A stretch of 64,000 bases of DNA. Source: Hyphomicrobium_A sp963782555 (GTDB lineage: Bacteria > Pseudomonadota > Alphaproteobacteria > Rhizobiales > Hyphomicrobiaceae). The position numbers and the translations under genes are program-made. The DNA is taken from assembly GCA_963782555.1 (NCBI GenBank), contig CAWAKB010000006.1:135288-199287 (forward strand). The letters are read 5' to 3'. A model generated the notes under the pieces. It saw only the letters and a list, made by a program, of their open reading frames with translations, was not told the DNA's origin and searched no databases. Below, in pieces: positions 27,358 through 36,642 of the stretch (positions are counted from its first letter, which is position 1; every line of letters starts with the position of its first letter).

Positions 27358-28875
27358 ATGGCAGGAAGAGTTCAAGGCCGATCCCACTATGCCTGGCTCG
27401 CGATATTCGCGATTGCCGCTACGGCCGGCGCGGGGGCTTCGTATTTCTACTGGCGGGACGAGGCTCCGCGCTACGTCTTCGATACGGCTGCCGTGGATCG
27501 CGGCCTCATCGAGCAAAGCGTATCGGCGACCGGCGCGGTCCAGGCGCTGACGACGGTGGACTTGAGCTCGCAGCTCTCCGGCCAAATCGCCCAGATCAAG
27601 GTCGATTTCAACAGCAAAGTGAAAGCGGGTGATCTGCTTGCAACTCTCGACAAGAAGACGTTCGAGGCGAAGGTAAAATCCGCTGAAGCCAATTTGGCAA
27701 TGGCCAACTCGAGCATCAAGGTCCAAGAGGCGACGATCCAGAAGACCAAGGCGCTGGTCAAGAACGCGCAAGAGAATTTGGCACGCCAGCAACAGCTAGC
27801 GGCGAAGGGCGCAACTTCACAAGTCGTGCTGGACACGGCAAGCACCACCGTCGCTACGGCCGAGGCGGACTTGGCCATCGCCGTCGCTCAGCTTGCGAAC
27901 GCAAACGCGTCCGTGGCGCAGCGCCAGTCGGACCTAGAGCAAGCGCGAATCGATCTCGAGCGCACCGAGATCCGCTCGCCTATTGAAGGGGTTGTCATCG
28001 CCCGCAACATCGACCCTGGTGCGACCGTCGCAGCAAGCCTCCAAGCTCCTATTCTCTTTCAGATTGCCCGCGATCTGTCGAAAATCCAGATCGAGGCGCA
28101 GGTCGATGAGGCGGACATCGGCAGAATCGAGCAGGGAGATGAGGTCACTTTCACAGTCGACTCTTACCCAGAACGCGCATTTCGCGGCCAAGTCGCGCAA
28201 GTTCGCATCGGCGGAACAGTTGCGAACAACGTCGTCACCTACACGGTGATCGTCAGTGCGGACAATCCGCGCGAGAAGCTTCTTCCCGGCATGACAGCAA
28301 CAGTGCGGATCGTCACCGGGAGAAAAGAGAACGCCCTGCGTCTCCCAAATGCTGCCGTTCGCTTTATCCCGCCCGAGGGCATGCCGGGAGTGGATGCAGC
28401 CCCCCGTTGGGGGCGCAACGAAGCTTTCCTTGCCGAGCTTGCAGAGCTTCTGAAGCTCACGGACGAGCAGAAGGTCAAATTGAAGGCGGGGCTGGATGAG
28501 CTTGCAGCACGGCACATCGATGCGCAGAGCATCGAGCAGCCGCGCTCGAACAACGCCGCCGGGAAGAGCGCCAGCAGACAACTCCAGCAGGGCCGTGCCG
28601 GTGACCGCGGACAGCAACAACAGGAAGGCGACCTCTCCAGGATCCTTCGTGGGCTCGTGACAGAGGAGCAGGTCAAGATCTTCCAGAAGTGGCGCGAGGA
28701 GCGGCACGAGACGACGAGGCCCGCTGTGGTCTGGCTGCCGAACGGAGAAGATGGGGTGCTGCCCCGCAAAATACGTCTGGGTCTCGCTGATGAAGCCTAC
28801 AGTGAAATCGCCGGGGGAATCCTGAAGGAAGGGGATCGGGTCGTGACCCGTGCCAGAAAAGAGCCGGAGCGGTGA
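27358..28875 (+). CDS. MacA/HlyD-type periplasmic adaptor with helical insertion
   Basis: 505 residues from the ATG at 27358. An N-terminal membrane anchor (about 10-32) is followed by a lipoyl/barrel-sandwich domain (SATGAVQALTTVDLSSQLSG), a long coiled-coil hairpin (about 110-190) and the beta-barrel (VDEADIGRIEQGDEVTFTVD). Before the last strand block there is an insertion of about 120 residues (about 345-460) with two LT/VT-x-E-Q motifs (LKLTDEQKVKLKAGLDEL and LVTEEQVKIFQKWREER) that resembles the Spy/CpxP (LTXXQ) helical pattern. Its stop overlaps the start of the ATPase gene (GTGA), so the three genes form an operon. Partner of an MacB-type exporter. Confidence 0.88.
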   Translation: MAGRVQGRSHYAWLAIFAIAATAGAGASYFYWRDEAPRYVFDTAAVDRGLIEQSVSATGAVQALTTVDLSSQLSGQIAQIKVDFNSKVKAGDLLATLDKKTFEAKVKSAEANLAMANSSIKVQEATIQKTKALVKNAQENLARQQQLAAKGATSQVVLDTASTTVATAEADLAIAVAQLANANASVAQRQSDLEQARIDLERTEIRSPIEGVVIARNIDPGATVAASLQAPILFQIARDLSKIQIEAQVDEADIGRIEQGDEVTFTVDSYPERAFRGQVAQVRIGGTVANNVVTYTVIVSADNPREKLLPGMTATVRIVTGRKENALRLPNAAVRFIPPEGMPGVDAAPRWGRNEAFLAELAELLKLTDEQKVKLKAGLDELAARHIDAQSIEQPRSNNAAGKSASRQLQQGRAGDRGQQQQEGDLSRILRGLVTEEQVKIFQKWREERHETTRPAVVWLPNGEDGVLPRKIRLGLADEAYSEIAGGILKEGDRVVTRARKEPER

Positions 28876-29609
28876 GCGCTGTAGCCGAGCACCTGACGCC
28901 AGCACCCGCACTACCGCTGATATCCTGCGTCGATCTCACCAAGACCTACGTGATGGGCGAGCAGACGTTCAATGCCCTGGATAAGGTCAACCTCGAGATT
29001 GCCCAGGGCGAGTTCGTCGCGATCATGGGACCGTCGGGCTCGGGAAAATCGACGCTCCTCAATCTCATCGGGGCTCTCGACACACCGACTTCAGGCGAGT
29101 TGATCATCGATGGCATCAACATCGCTGACATGTCCGCAGACGAGCTTGCCGACTTGCGCAACCGCGAAATTGGCTTTGTCTTTCAACAGTTCAACCTGCT
29201 GAGGCGGACCACAGCAATTGAGAACGTCAAGCTGCCGCTCAGTTACAGCTCCAAGCCAGATATTGACGCCGATGCAGCCGCACGCGCGCGTCTGGAGGAA
29301 GTAGGATTGGGTGAGCGTTTGCGACATACCTCTGCGCAGCTCTCAGGTGGGCAACAACAGCGCGTTGCCATTGCCCGTGCGCTTGTGACCAACCCCCGGA
29401 TCATTCTCGCGGACGAGCCAACCGGTGCGCTCGACACGGCCACTTCATTCGAGATCATGGATCTGTTCAGAGCGCTCAACAACAAGGGCCTCACGATCAT
29501 CCTGGTGACGCATGAAGAGGAGATCGCCGAGTACGCGCATAGGAAGCTCAGCTTCCGCGACGGAAAACTCGTCAAGGATACGCGGAACATCGAGGCTCAT
29601 GCTCGATGA
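28872..29609 (+). CDS. ABC transporter ATP-binding protein, MacB/LolD type
   Basis: 245 residues, GTG start overlapping the previous stop. Walker A GPSGSGKST, Q-loop FQQFNLL, signature LSGGQQQRVAIARAL, Walker B IILADEPTGALD and a switch His (LVTHEEE) are all present. It is the ATPase of a MacB-like exporter. Four-base overlap (ATGA) with the permease gene. In MacB the two parts are one chain; here they are separate. Confidence 0.93.
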   Translation: MSAVAEHLTPAPALPLISCVDLTKTYVMGEQTFNALDKVNLEIAQGEFVAIMGPSGSGKSTLLNLIGALDTPTSGELIIDGINIADMSADELADLRNREIGFVFQQFNLLRRTTAIENVKLPLSYSSKPDIDADAAARARLEEVGLGERLRHTSAQLSGGQQQRVAIARALVTNPRIILADEPTGALDTATSFEIMDLFRALNNKGLTIILVTHEEEIAEYAHRKLSFRDGKLVKDTRNIEAHAR

Positions 29610-30838
29610 CCCTCCTCAACAGTCTTCACACCGCCATTATCGCGATCCGCCTCAATGCCATGCGCAGCATCCTGACGACGCTTGGCATCATCATAGGTGT
29701 GGCATCCGTCATCGTCATGGCTGCTATCGGCAGCGGTGCGCGCAAGGAGATCGAGGATCAGATCAGCGCACTCGGCACCAATATGTTGACCTTATCACCC
29801 GGCTCGAGCCGCTTTCGCGGACGGCACAGCGAGGCGGGGACAGCCAAGCCGATGTCGGAAGCCGATATGCAGGCGATCCAAATGCAGGTGCCGGGCGTCA
29901 CCCTGGCGAGCGGGGAGCTGAGGACAACGGCACCAGTCGTGTACGGCAACCAAAACTGGACCACCACGATCACAGGCGTGCACGCCGTATTTCCCGAGGT
30001 TCAGGACTGGGACGTCGCGGATGGACGGTTCTTCACGACGAGCGAGGTGCGCAGCGGCGTGAAGTTCGCCGTGCTGGGGTCATCTGTCGTCAAGAGGCTG
30101 TTCGGCGCCGTCTCCGCGGTCGGCGAGCAAGTGCGTATTCGCGGCGTGCCGTTCGAGGTCATTGGCATCATGGAGACGCGTGGCCAGTCCGGCGGATCGC
30201 GAGATCAGGACGACGTCGTCTTCGTGCCGATCACAACTGCGCGCTCGCGATTGGTGAGCGAGAGCGGCACGGTCCCCAATCCGGTCGGCTCCATCCTCGT
30301 CAAGGTCGCAGACAGCGAGCAGCTCGTCGAGGCGGAGCAGCAGATTTCGGAGCTTCTGCGCGCAAGACGCCGCATCCGTCCCGGGCGGGAGGATGATTTT
30401 TCCGTGCGCAACATTGCCGAGATCGTGAAGACGCGCCGCGCGGCGCAGCAGACATTGGCTTGGTTACTCGCGGTAACGGCGGCAATATCGCTCGTCGTCG
30501 GCGGCATCGGCATCATGAACATAATGCTGGTCTCGGTTACCGAGCGCACGCGCGAGATTGGCCTGCGCATGGCCGTCGGCGCACGGCGGCGCGATATCCT
30601 CACGCAATTCCTGACGGAGTCGGTCGTGCTTTGTCTGATCGGTGGCGCCATAGGACTCGGCGTCGGCATTGGCGTGACGTTTGTCGTCGCCAAGCTTGCC
30701 GATTGGTCGGTTCTCATCAGCTCGGAGACGATCGCGATTGCGATCGGGGCCTCGGCCAGCGTCGGTCTGGTCTTCGGGTTCCTGCCGGCACGCAAGGCCG
30801 CGCGCCTCAATCCAATCGACGCACTGCGCTATGAATGA
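29606..30838 (+). CDS. MacB-like FtsX-domain permease
   Basis: 410 residues. An N-terminal membrane segment (SILTTLGIIIGVASVIVMAA), a periplasmic MacB domain (about 50-260), and three C-terminal membrane segments of the FtsX type (TAAISLVVGGIGIMNIMLV, VVLCLIGGAIGLGVGIGV, IAIGASASVGLVFGFLPA). The KAARLNPIDALRYE ending is the standard end of this family. With the adaptor and ATPase it would form a tripartite pump for peptides, macrolides or lipophilic compounds; the substrate is not known. No outer-membrane TolC gene is nearby. Confidence 0.92.
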   Translation: MTLLNSLHTAIIAIRLNAMRSILTTLGIIIGVASVIVMAAIGSGARKEIEDQISALGTNMLTLSPGSSRFRGRHSEAGTAKPMSEADMQAIQMQVPGVTLASGELRTTAPVVYGNQNWTTTITGVHAVFPEVQDWDVADGRFFTTSEVRSGVKFAVLGSSVVKRLFGAVSAVGEQVRIRGVPFEVIGIMETRGQSGGSRDQDDVVFVPITTARSRLVSESGTVPNPVGSILVKVADSEQLVEAEQQISELLRARRRIRPGREDDFSVRNIAEIVKTRRAAQQTLAWLLAVTAAISLVVGGIGIMNIMLVSVTERTREIGLRMAVGARRRDILTQFLTESVVLCLIGGAIGLGVGIGVTFVVAKLADWSVLISSETIAIAIGASASVGLVFGFLPARKAARLNPIDALRYE

Positions 30839-31280
30839 GCACTTATCGCTTCGCGATTTAGGGAGTTCCCGCTTCAAGTTCGTTCGCGGAATGGGGGATC
30901 GCGGTGTCCGCTTCTGGGATCGAGCTCCGAGCTCCTAGAAGCACGTCAGACTGACCGATATGTCGGCATGTGGCCCAACTCGGACATCAAGGGGGTCAGA
31001 TCGCCTTTGTCGGCGACCTACGCGAAGCAGAGGAAGCGGAAGTCAATGGCCCGGCAGTAATTGCCGAGTTTCGAGTTTGGGCACGGGTCTGCTTCACTCC
31101 CAAAAGCGGACAAAGGCTACACTTCTGACTTGGGCCATGGGCGGAAGTCAGAGCTAGCTGACTAGATTGTCGGCTCTTACCTCAGACGCTGCCGCGAGCC
31201 GAGTTGGCTGCGACTTCGGCGTAGGACCATGTGTGGACGGTTGCATCGATCGAGGCTGAGTAGCCAGTTCGTGCTGCCCG
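30839..31280. other. Gap after the exporter operon, repeat debris
   Basis: No gene. Short elements of the GTCCGCTTCTGGG / CCCAAAAGCGGAC kind occur at about 30908 and 31100 in opposite directions. Confidence 0.35.
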
Positions 31281-31700
31281 CTAGGCCGCGGCCCGAGACG
31301 CGGATCGGGCGCGCTTTGGCGCCCCGTAATGAGCGCGTTGTGCAGCTCGGCTTTGAAGTCCGGGATCTATTGGCTTTTCAAAAAAGCGACCCCGGAGTGG
31401 CAATTCCTGCCGAACCGGCTCGACACTGCTCGATATGACAAAGAGAGCAGCATCCGGACAGCCCGTGTGGGCGCGCCAAGCAAGATCGTAACCGTCGAAT
31501 ACGCCCGGCATTTCAACATCTGTGACGATGGCATCGAGATTCGCTTCGCGGTCGCCAACGTACGCAATTGCCTCGTCGGCGGTGCACGCCTCCAGCACCT
31601 CATAGCCCGCTTTTTGCAGGGCGTGCCAGGTGATTTTTCGGATTGCCGCATCGTCCTCAACGACGAGGGCACGACGTCCGCTACAGCTTTCGGTGCTCAT
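31281..31700 (-). CDS. Single-domain response regulator, C-terminus shifted
   Basis: Start at the ATG 31700 (MSTESCSG). Receiver landmarks: RRALVVEDDAAIRKI, the phospho-Asp in AIVTDVEMPGVFDGYDLA, FVISSS and the Lys in GRFFEKPID. After that the frame reads PGLQSRAAQ, while moving one base restores DFKAELHNALITG, a normal last helix, so one extra C near 31368 has changed the end. No output domain. Partner kinase not adjacent. Confidence 0.7.
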   Translation of the reverse strand: MSTESCSGRRALVVEDDAAIRKITWHALQKAGYEVLEACTADEAIAYVGDREANLDAIVTDVEMPGVFDGYDLAWRAHTGCPDAALFVISSSVEPVRQELPLRGRFFEKPIDPGLQSRAAQRAHYGAPKRARSASRAAA

Positions 31701-31828
31701 GGTCATAGAGCGCATGTCGAGCGAGTTTTCCGCGAACAACCCCTAGTCCGTCAGCACCTATCGGACAGATTGAGCTGATTGCTGTCTCCTCGCACCATGC
31801 GTTCGCAGCCCAAAAGAGCCCGCCGATG

Positions 31829-32071
31829 TTACGGTGCCGTGCGCGGTGCTGCCTGCGCTTGCCGTTCCGTTGGATAGGCCGTGCGGTTTCTGCACCGCTC
31901 CACGACGCGCTGGCGTGTGGCTCGGAAGGCCAAGGCGGCCTCCAGCGCTTGCGCTTCAATGGCGGCGGCCGCGGCAGCCGCCTGGAGCGTCCGATTGCCC
32001 GGTGAGAGCCAGTAGGCCGCCTGGGCGCTCTCCAGGGTCTCCAGGCGTGCGTTGATCTGTTCGGCGGTCAT
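31829..32071 (-). CDS. Possible small helical protein
   Basis: 80 codons from the ATG at 32071 (MTAEQINARLETLESAQAAY), strongly helical, with an Ala-rich middle and Arg-rich end. Weak ribosome site (GGGGAGGGCG). No family recognised; could be real or chance. Confidence 0.35.
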   Translation of the reverse strand: MTAEQINARLETLESAQAAYWLSPGNRTLQAAAAAAAIEAQALEAALAFRATRQRVVERCRNRTAYPTERQAQAAPRTAP

Positions 32072-32317
32072 TGGCCTCGCCCTCCCCGTATCGGGTCCGC
32101 TGGCGGCCATAGGCCCGCGCCTCCAGGCGCGGATTGGCGCTCCTATCTCGTGTTGAGCAACCCTTTGTGCGTCGATAACGTTCGGGCGCTCGGGTCGTTC
32201 CGTTTCTGAACAACGGCCGCGAGGCGGGGCGAGACCATGGACGAAATCGCCGGCAAGATCGCGCGCAACGGGCTGTTCGCGCTTCCCATCTCAAGACAGG
32301 AATTTGCTGATTACTAT

Positions 32318-32535
32318 CTTGACCTTTCCGGGTGAGCACCGGCGCCAGGGCGGCAATAGCGTCATTGAACAGTGCGGCGTTGCGCGAGTTATCGCAGCGC
32401 CGGCAGATCTCCTCGACGAGTGACCACACCGAGGCCAGGCGCGCCTCGTCTGTATCTGCTGTTGTGCTGCGGCTCCAGCGGCACGATCGCAGCGCCGACT
32501 GCACCGGTAAGAACTTCGCGGCGGGTCTTGGCCAT
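32318..32535 (-). pseudogene. Possible broken gene with Tat-like N-terminus
   Basis: From the ATG at 32535 the peptide starts MAKTRREVLTGAVGAAIVPL, which looks like a twin-arginine signal. After about 25 codons the frame reads RRGAPGLG, while a neighbouring frame gives TDEARLASVWSLVEEICRRC and DNSRNAALFNDAIAALAPVL, a sensible helical protein. A frameshift near 32455 would join them. The identity is unknown. Confidence 0.3.
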
Positions 32536-32758
32536 TTTGCCTGCGGGTTGAAAAAGTCCCCCTAAATATGGGCGAGAGACTCGGTTTTTGGAGCGAATGA
32601 CCTGTCGGGGGAGAGGCCAATGTCGCCTTGTTGCCGACATTGAGCGCCGTTGTTTGCCGCCATGGATTCGTTGACCTGTCCCGCCAATACCCGATAACGA
32701 GCATGTGACCACCGCCTCCACGGCGGCGCGCCGACAACGGCAACATAGCGAGGGCAAG

Positions 32759-34283
32759 ATGTCATCATCGGAAACCCAGACTGTCGGCCCCGACCTTGCC
32801 CAAGGTATCGATGCCGCCGCCCTGGGCGAGGGCGCCATGCTTCTTGGCCACGTCGGGGACGACGCGGTTCTACTTACGCGTCTTAGCGAGGAGATCTTCG
32901 CGATTGGCGCTGTCTGCACGCACTACAGCGGCCCGCTCGCGGACGGCCTGCTCGTGGGCGACACCGTCCGATGCCCGCTGCATCATGCCTGCTTCAGCTT
33001 GCGCACGGGTGAGGCCTTGCGCGCACCGGCGCTAAATCCGGTCCCGTGCTGGCGCGTCGAGCGCTTAAACGGACGGCTATTCGTCCGCGAAAAGGCGAAG
33101 CAAGTGGCGCAAGGCTCGCGCAGCAGCAATGTTGTGCGCGCCATCGTCATCATCGGCGGAGGGGCCGCGGGCAACGCCGCTGCTGAGATGCTGCGCCGCG
33201 AAGGATTCGACGGCGCCATCACGATGCTCAGCGCCGACGCCGCGCTTCCCTACGACAGGCCGAACCTGTCGAAGGATTTCCTCGCCGGCACTGCGCCGGA
33301 GGATTGGCTTCCCCTTCGCACGCCCGAATTCTACGCCAAGCATCGCATCGACGTGCGGCTCGAATCGCGCGTTACCGCCATTGATGCGACCGCACGCTCG
33401 GTCGCCATCGAGAGTGGAGAGCGGCTCGGGTACGACGCGCTCCTCTTAGCGACGGGGGCCAGTCCTGTCCGGCTCGACATCCCGGGCGCACAGTCCAGCA
33501 AGCTGCACTATCTGCGCACACTAGCCGACAGCCGCGCGCTGATCGCCGCGGCAAAGGACGCTAGCAGCGCAGCCGTAATCGGATCAAGCTTCATCGGCCT
33601 GGAGGCCGCCGCTGCGCTGCGCGAGCGGGGGCTTGAGGTGCACGTCATCGGGCCGCAGACACGCCCGCTAGAGCGCGTGCTCGGCTCCGAGCTCGGCGAC
33701 ATGATCAAAGCGTTGCACGAGTTCTCGCGGCGTCATCTTCCATCTGGGAACGACGCTGGCCTCAATCGACGGCTCCCACGTGACGCTCAAGAACGGCGAG
33801 CGGGTGGCCGCCGACCTCGTCGTCGCCGGGATCGGCGTGCGGCCGGACGTTGGCATTGCCGAGAAAGCCGGGCTTGCCGTCGATAACGGTGTTCTTGTCG
33901 ATGCGCATTTGCAGACGAGCGCTGCGGGCATCTTTGCTGCCGGGGACATCGCGAGGTGGCCGGATCCGCATTCCGGTAGCAGCATCCGCGTCGAGCATTG
34001 GGTGCTTGCCGAGCGGCAAGGACAGGTGGCCGCCCGCAATATGCTTGGGCGCGCCGAGCCCTTCGACGCTGTCCCGTTCTTCTGGAGCCAGCACTACGAT
34101 CTTGCGATCCGCTACGTTGGACACGCTGAAGGCTGGGACAGCATCGAGATCGAGGGCGACCCCACGCGCCACGACTGCACGGCGAACTACATCAAGATGG
34201 GCCGCAAGCTAGCCGTCGCAACCGTCTCCCGCGATGTGGAGAGCCTTCGCGCCGAGGTCGAGTTCGAAGGGGTGCATTCGTGA
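32759..34283 (+). pseudogene. Rieske-FAD NAD(P)H reductase (AIF/ferredoxin reductase type), frameshift
   Basis: From the ATG at 32759 there is a Rieske domain (CTHYSGPLADG ... VRCPLHHACFSL, the Cys-His/Cys-His iron-sulfur ligands) and then an FAD/NAD-binding oxidoreductase (IVIIGGGAAGNAAAEML, ATGASPVRLDIPGA, AAVIGSSFIGLEAA). Near 33725-33740 the frame moves by one base; the other frame continues GVIFHLGTTLASIDGSHVTL ... GIGVRPDVGIAEKAGL, FAAGDIARWPDP and a C-terminal domain to the stop at 34283. Total length is one more than a multiple of three. Family members (Nfrl/AIFM3-like) reduce ferredoxins or quinones. All motifs are otherwise intact, so a single indel separates it from a working gene. 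Confidence 0.88.
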
Positions 34284-34401
34284 GAGCGACGCCGCTGTTC
34301 GGTTCCGCAAGGACGCGCCAATCCGGGACGGCAAGTGAGGCGATAGGCAAAAGAGCGATTTGACAAGGTGCCGCACGGGTCACGCGATGAGGAGTGTCAA
34401 C

Positions 34402-34747
34402 ATGCCCACCATCACAACGCAGACGGCGTTGAGATCTTCTACAAGGACTGGCAGCCCATCGTCTTCAGCCATGGCTGGCCGCTGTCGGCCGATGACTGGG
34501 ATGCGCAGATGCTGTTCTTTAGACCGGCAAACCGGCCGAGGCGAACATCCGGAACTGGTGGCGGCAGGGCATGATGGGCGGTGCCAAGGCGCACTACGAC
34601 GGCATCGTCGCCTTCTCGCAGACCGATTTCACCGAGGACCTGAAGAAAATCACCGTTCCGGTGCTCGTCATGCACAGCGAGGACGATCGGATCGTGCCGT
34701 ACGTGGCGGCCGGGCCGTTCCCTTTGACAGTGCCCTTTTTGGGATGA
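34402..34747 (+). pseudogene. Alpha/beta hydrolase (chloroperoxidase type), internal deletion
   Basis: The start (MPTITT, ATG 34402, GAGGAG ribosome site) is followed in the next frame by DGVEIFYKDW and QPIVFSHGWPLSADDWDAQM, the usual first 45 residues of non-haem chloroperoxidase-like hydrolases. The next part (nucleophile elbow and most of the core, about 150 codons) is missing; the frame then resumes with TGKPAEANIRNWWRQG, AFSQTDFTEDLKKITVPVLV, MHSEDDRIVP and stops at 34747 without the catalytic His region. Not functional. Confidence 0.85.
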
Positions 34748-34825
34748 ACGCCCGATGAGCACCAAGCAGGACAGCGAGAATAAAGTGCTAGAAATGGCGG
34801 CCCCGTCGCCGCCATGCGGGATTGA

Positions 34826-34978
34826 GGCGGCAAGCGCGGCCGCAAGAAGGGCCCGGCGGCGATCAAGTATCGCAATCCGAAGAATTCATCGCAGACCTGG
34901 ACGGGCCGCGGCCGCAAACCGAACTGGCTTGTCGACGCCGTCAAGAAGGGCGCCAAGCTCGAGAACTTCGCGGTCTAG
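34826..34978 (+). pseudogene. H-NS family protein, C-terminal DNA-binding remnant
   Basis: 50 codons after a TGA: GGKRGRKKGPAAIKYRNPKN, then TWTGRGRKPNWLVDAVKKGA and KLENFAV, stop at 34976-34978. This is the H-NS C-terminal DNA-binding domain with its TWTGRGRKP minor-groove hook. The oligomerisation half is missing and the preceding codons are in another frame with a stop. It directly follows the hydrolase pseudogene. Confidence 0.85.
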
Positions 34979-35131
34979 CGCATCACGAGGCGATCAGCCT
35001 CAAGTTTGAAAATCGCCATTCGCCGAAGCGACAGAGACGCGCCGAGCCATGGCAAGGGCCTCGCCGATTTGCGGCGTGCGCCATTAGATCTTCCTACTCA
35101 GGACGAGCGGATGACCGCCCCCGGCCCGGCT

Positions 35132-35276
35132 ACCAGTGACTCGGCGTACGCGGGGACGATAAGCCGAGTCACTGGTCATTTGAGGAGCCAACATTGGGCC
35201 TACGCGCTCCTCGAAATCCAATGGAGCCGACCGCAGCGATGCCAGCTAGATTCGGAAAATACCTACTGTGGATAAC
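35132..35276. repeat. Hairpin-bearing repeat family B, copy 1
   Basis: Begins with a 14-base-pair perfect hairpin ACCAGTGACTCGGC / GCCGAGTCACTGGT (35132-35145 and 35163-35176, loop 17), and continues with GAGGAGCCAACA, CGCGCTCCT and ATTCGGAAAATACCTACTG then GTGGATAAC. The reverse complement of 50166-50306 matches along the whole length. Confidence 0.85.
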
Positions 35277-35368
35277 CCGGCCTCATGATGACGGAAGCCT
35301 CGGGGTAAAACAAGAAAAATGCGTCAAGCCGATTTTTTGTGATTCCGCATCCCAAACGACGTGCGATC

Positions 35369-35393
35369 GGAACGGTATCTCCTCCGCAGCGTT
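35369..35393 (+). promoter_or_regulatory. EcfG-type general stress promoter
   Basis: GGAAC at 35369-35373, a 16-base spacer, and CGTT at 35390-35393, the consensus of the alphaproteobacterial EcfG (PhyR-NepR) sigma factor. It lies 35 bases before the ATG of the PRC-barrel gene, in the right orientation. Confidence 0.6.
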
Positions 35394-35427
35394 TCCCCAG
35401 TTCGAGAGGTCACAGTGGAGAAAGACA

Positions 35428-35934
35428 ATGAGACCTATTCTGATCGCTACGGTTGCTGCGTGTGCTGTTAGCAGCCTCGCTGCAGCGCAGGACGCACCGA
35501 AGACAGCGCCAGGAGCGGAGCAGCCACCGACGGTGACGATGGATAAAGCTACGCCTGATATGAAAGCCCCTGAAGGACAACAGCAGACAGCGCCGACAAA
35601 TCGAGTTGGTGAAGCGGTTCCCCCTATGAAGTCCGCTGATCCCCAGAGCGCGGATGCAGGTGCGATTGCGACGTTGGTACCCGACCAGCAATGGGTTGGG
35701 CGATACGTCTACAGCAGCGATGGCAAAGACCTCGGGAAGATCGCCTCGGTGAAGAAGAATGGCACCTCCGGCGAAATCTACTTCGACATGGGAGGTTTTC
35801 TTGGGCTCGGCGCCACGCGCAAAAGCGTAACGTCCGATCAGATCCAAGACGCGAAGAACGACCGCATCGTGCTGAAACTCAGCGAAGCCGAGGCTCAGAA
35901 ACTTCCTGCAGCTGCTGAAGACAAAACCCAATAA
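35428..35934 (+). CDS. Secreted PRC-barrel protein
   Basis: 168 residues from the ATG at 35428. A signal peptide (MRPILIATVAACAVSSLAAA) is followed by a Pro/Thr/Gln-rich linker (about 22-90) and a PRC-barrel domain (about 100-155: WVGRYVYSSDGKDLGKIASV, GEIYFDMGGFLGLGATRKSV). Such proteins are frequent targets of the general stress response; the EcfG-like promoter fits. A terminator follows. Confidence 0.85.
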   Translation: MRPILIATVAACAVSSLAAAQDAPKTAPGAEQPPTVTMDKATPDMKAPEGQQQTAPTNRVGEAVPPMKSADPQSADAGAIATLVPDQQWVGRYVYSSDGKDLGKIASVKKNGTSGEIYFDMGGFLGLGATRKSVTSDQIQDAKNDRIVLKLSEAEAQKLPAAAEDKTQ

Positions 35935-35960
35935 TAGCAGTCTGAAACTCTATGTGCTTC

Positions 35961-35989
35961 GGAGCTCCGCCCCGCGGGGCTCCTTTTTT
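35961..35989 (+). terminator. Rho-independent terminator after the PRC-barrel gene
   Basis: GGAGC ... GCTCC (35961-35965 and 35979-35983) with an inner CCCC/GGGG pairing, followed by six T. Confidence 0.8.
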
Positions 35990-36063
35990 ATTGCCCCCCG
36001 TGCTGTCGGGAACCGGCCCCCACAACAACGCCCTCCGCGCGCCGCTCCCTTCCAAAATCCGTG

Positions 36064-36327
36064 ATGCGCAACGTCCTCAAAATCCGTGGACCGCAGCAAC
36101 CTCCCGCATCCAAAACTCGTGCACTTCGCGCGCGCAGCGTTTTCAGCACCAACTCCGCGATGGGCGGGACCTACGAAGTGTGGATCATCGACAACGGGTT
36201 TCTCTACGAAGTCGTCACCCACGACGTCTTCGCCACCTGGCTCGACGGTATCCTCCAGACCATAGCTACTAGTGCCATTGAGGTTCATATCCAACGCGGC
36301 GGCGTCGAAGACCTGCCCGTCGATTAG
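36064..36327 (+). pseudogene. Small protein, 3' end replaced by receiver-gene DNA
   Basis: The frame encodes a basic N-terminus and then TYEVWIIDNGFLYEVVTHDV and FATWLDGILQTI (to about 36262), which looks like the compact C-terminal part of a small alphaproteobacterial protein. From about 36265 the same bases are the antisense of a duplicated response-regulator fragment, so the last 20 codons are not original. No function known. Confidence 0.45.
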
Positions 36328-36435
36328 GCTGATGGCTCTGTCAACCGTGGAGGCCGAGACCACCGACTCGCATCCGAGGTCGGCCAGCACATCTTCAATC
36401 GTCATCAGGAGCAGGATTTCATCCTCGACGACGCC
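36265..36435 (-). pseudogene. Response-regulator receiver fragment, duplicate of the gene at 51859
   Basis: The minus strand reads VVEDEILLLMTIEDVLADLG, ESVVSASTVDRAISLIDG, FDAAALDMNLNGTSS, almost the same as residues of the receiver protein at 51859-52236. The DNA from 36265 to 36428 aligns without gaps to 52036-52199 with few differences. The gene is cut on both sides (VVEDE preceded by unrelated sequence; nothing after GTSS). Confidence 0.85.
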
Positions 36436-36642
36436 CTGCAGGCCCATCATTGCTGCCACCAGCGCAATGGCCACAAGCCCCAGGCAAAGCCATGAAGCGG
36501 TGTCAGCCTCTGAGTAGATTCCGAGTTTGCCGGTAATGACTGCAGGTAGCCTACACTTTCTATCACGACCTTGTCTAACACCCTCAGTCAACCTGATCTG
36601 AGGCGGGAGCAGTATCTATACGTCGACAGTCTGGAGGGTAGT

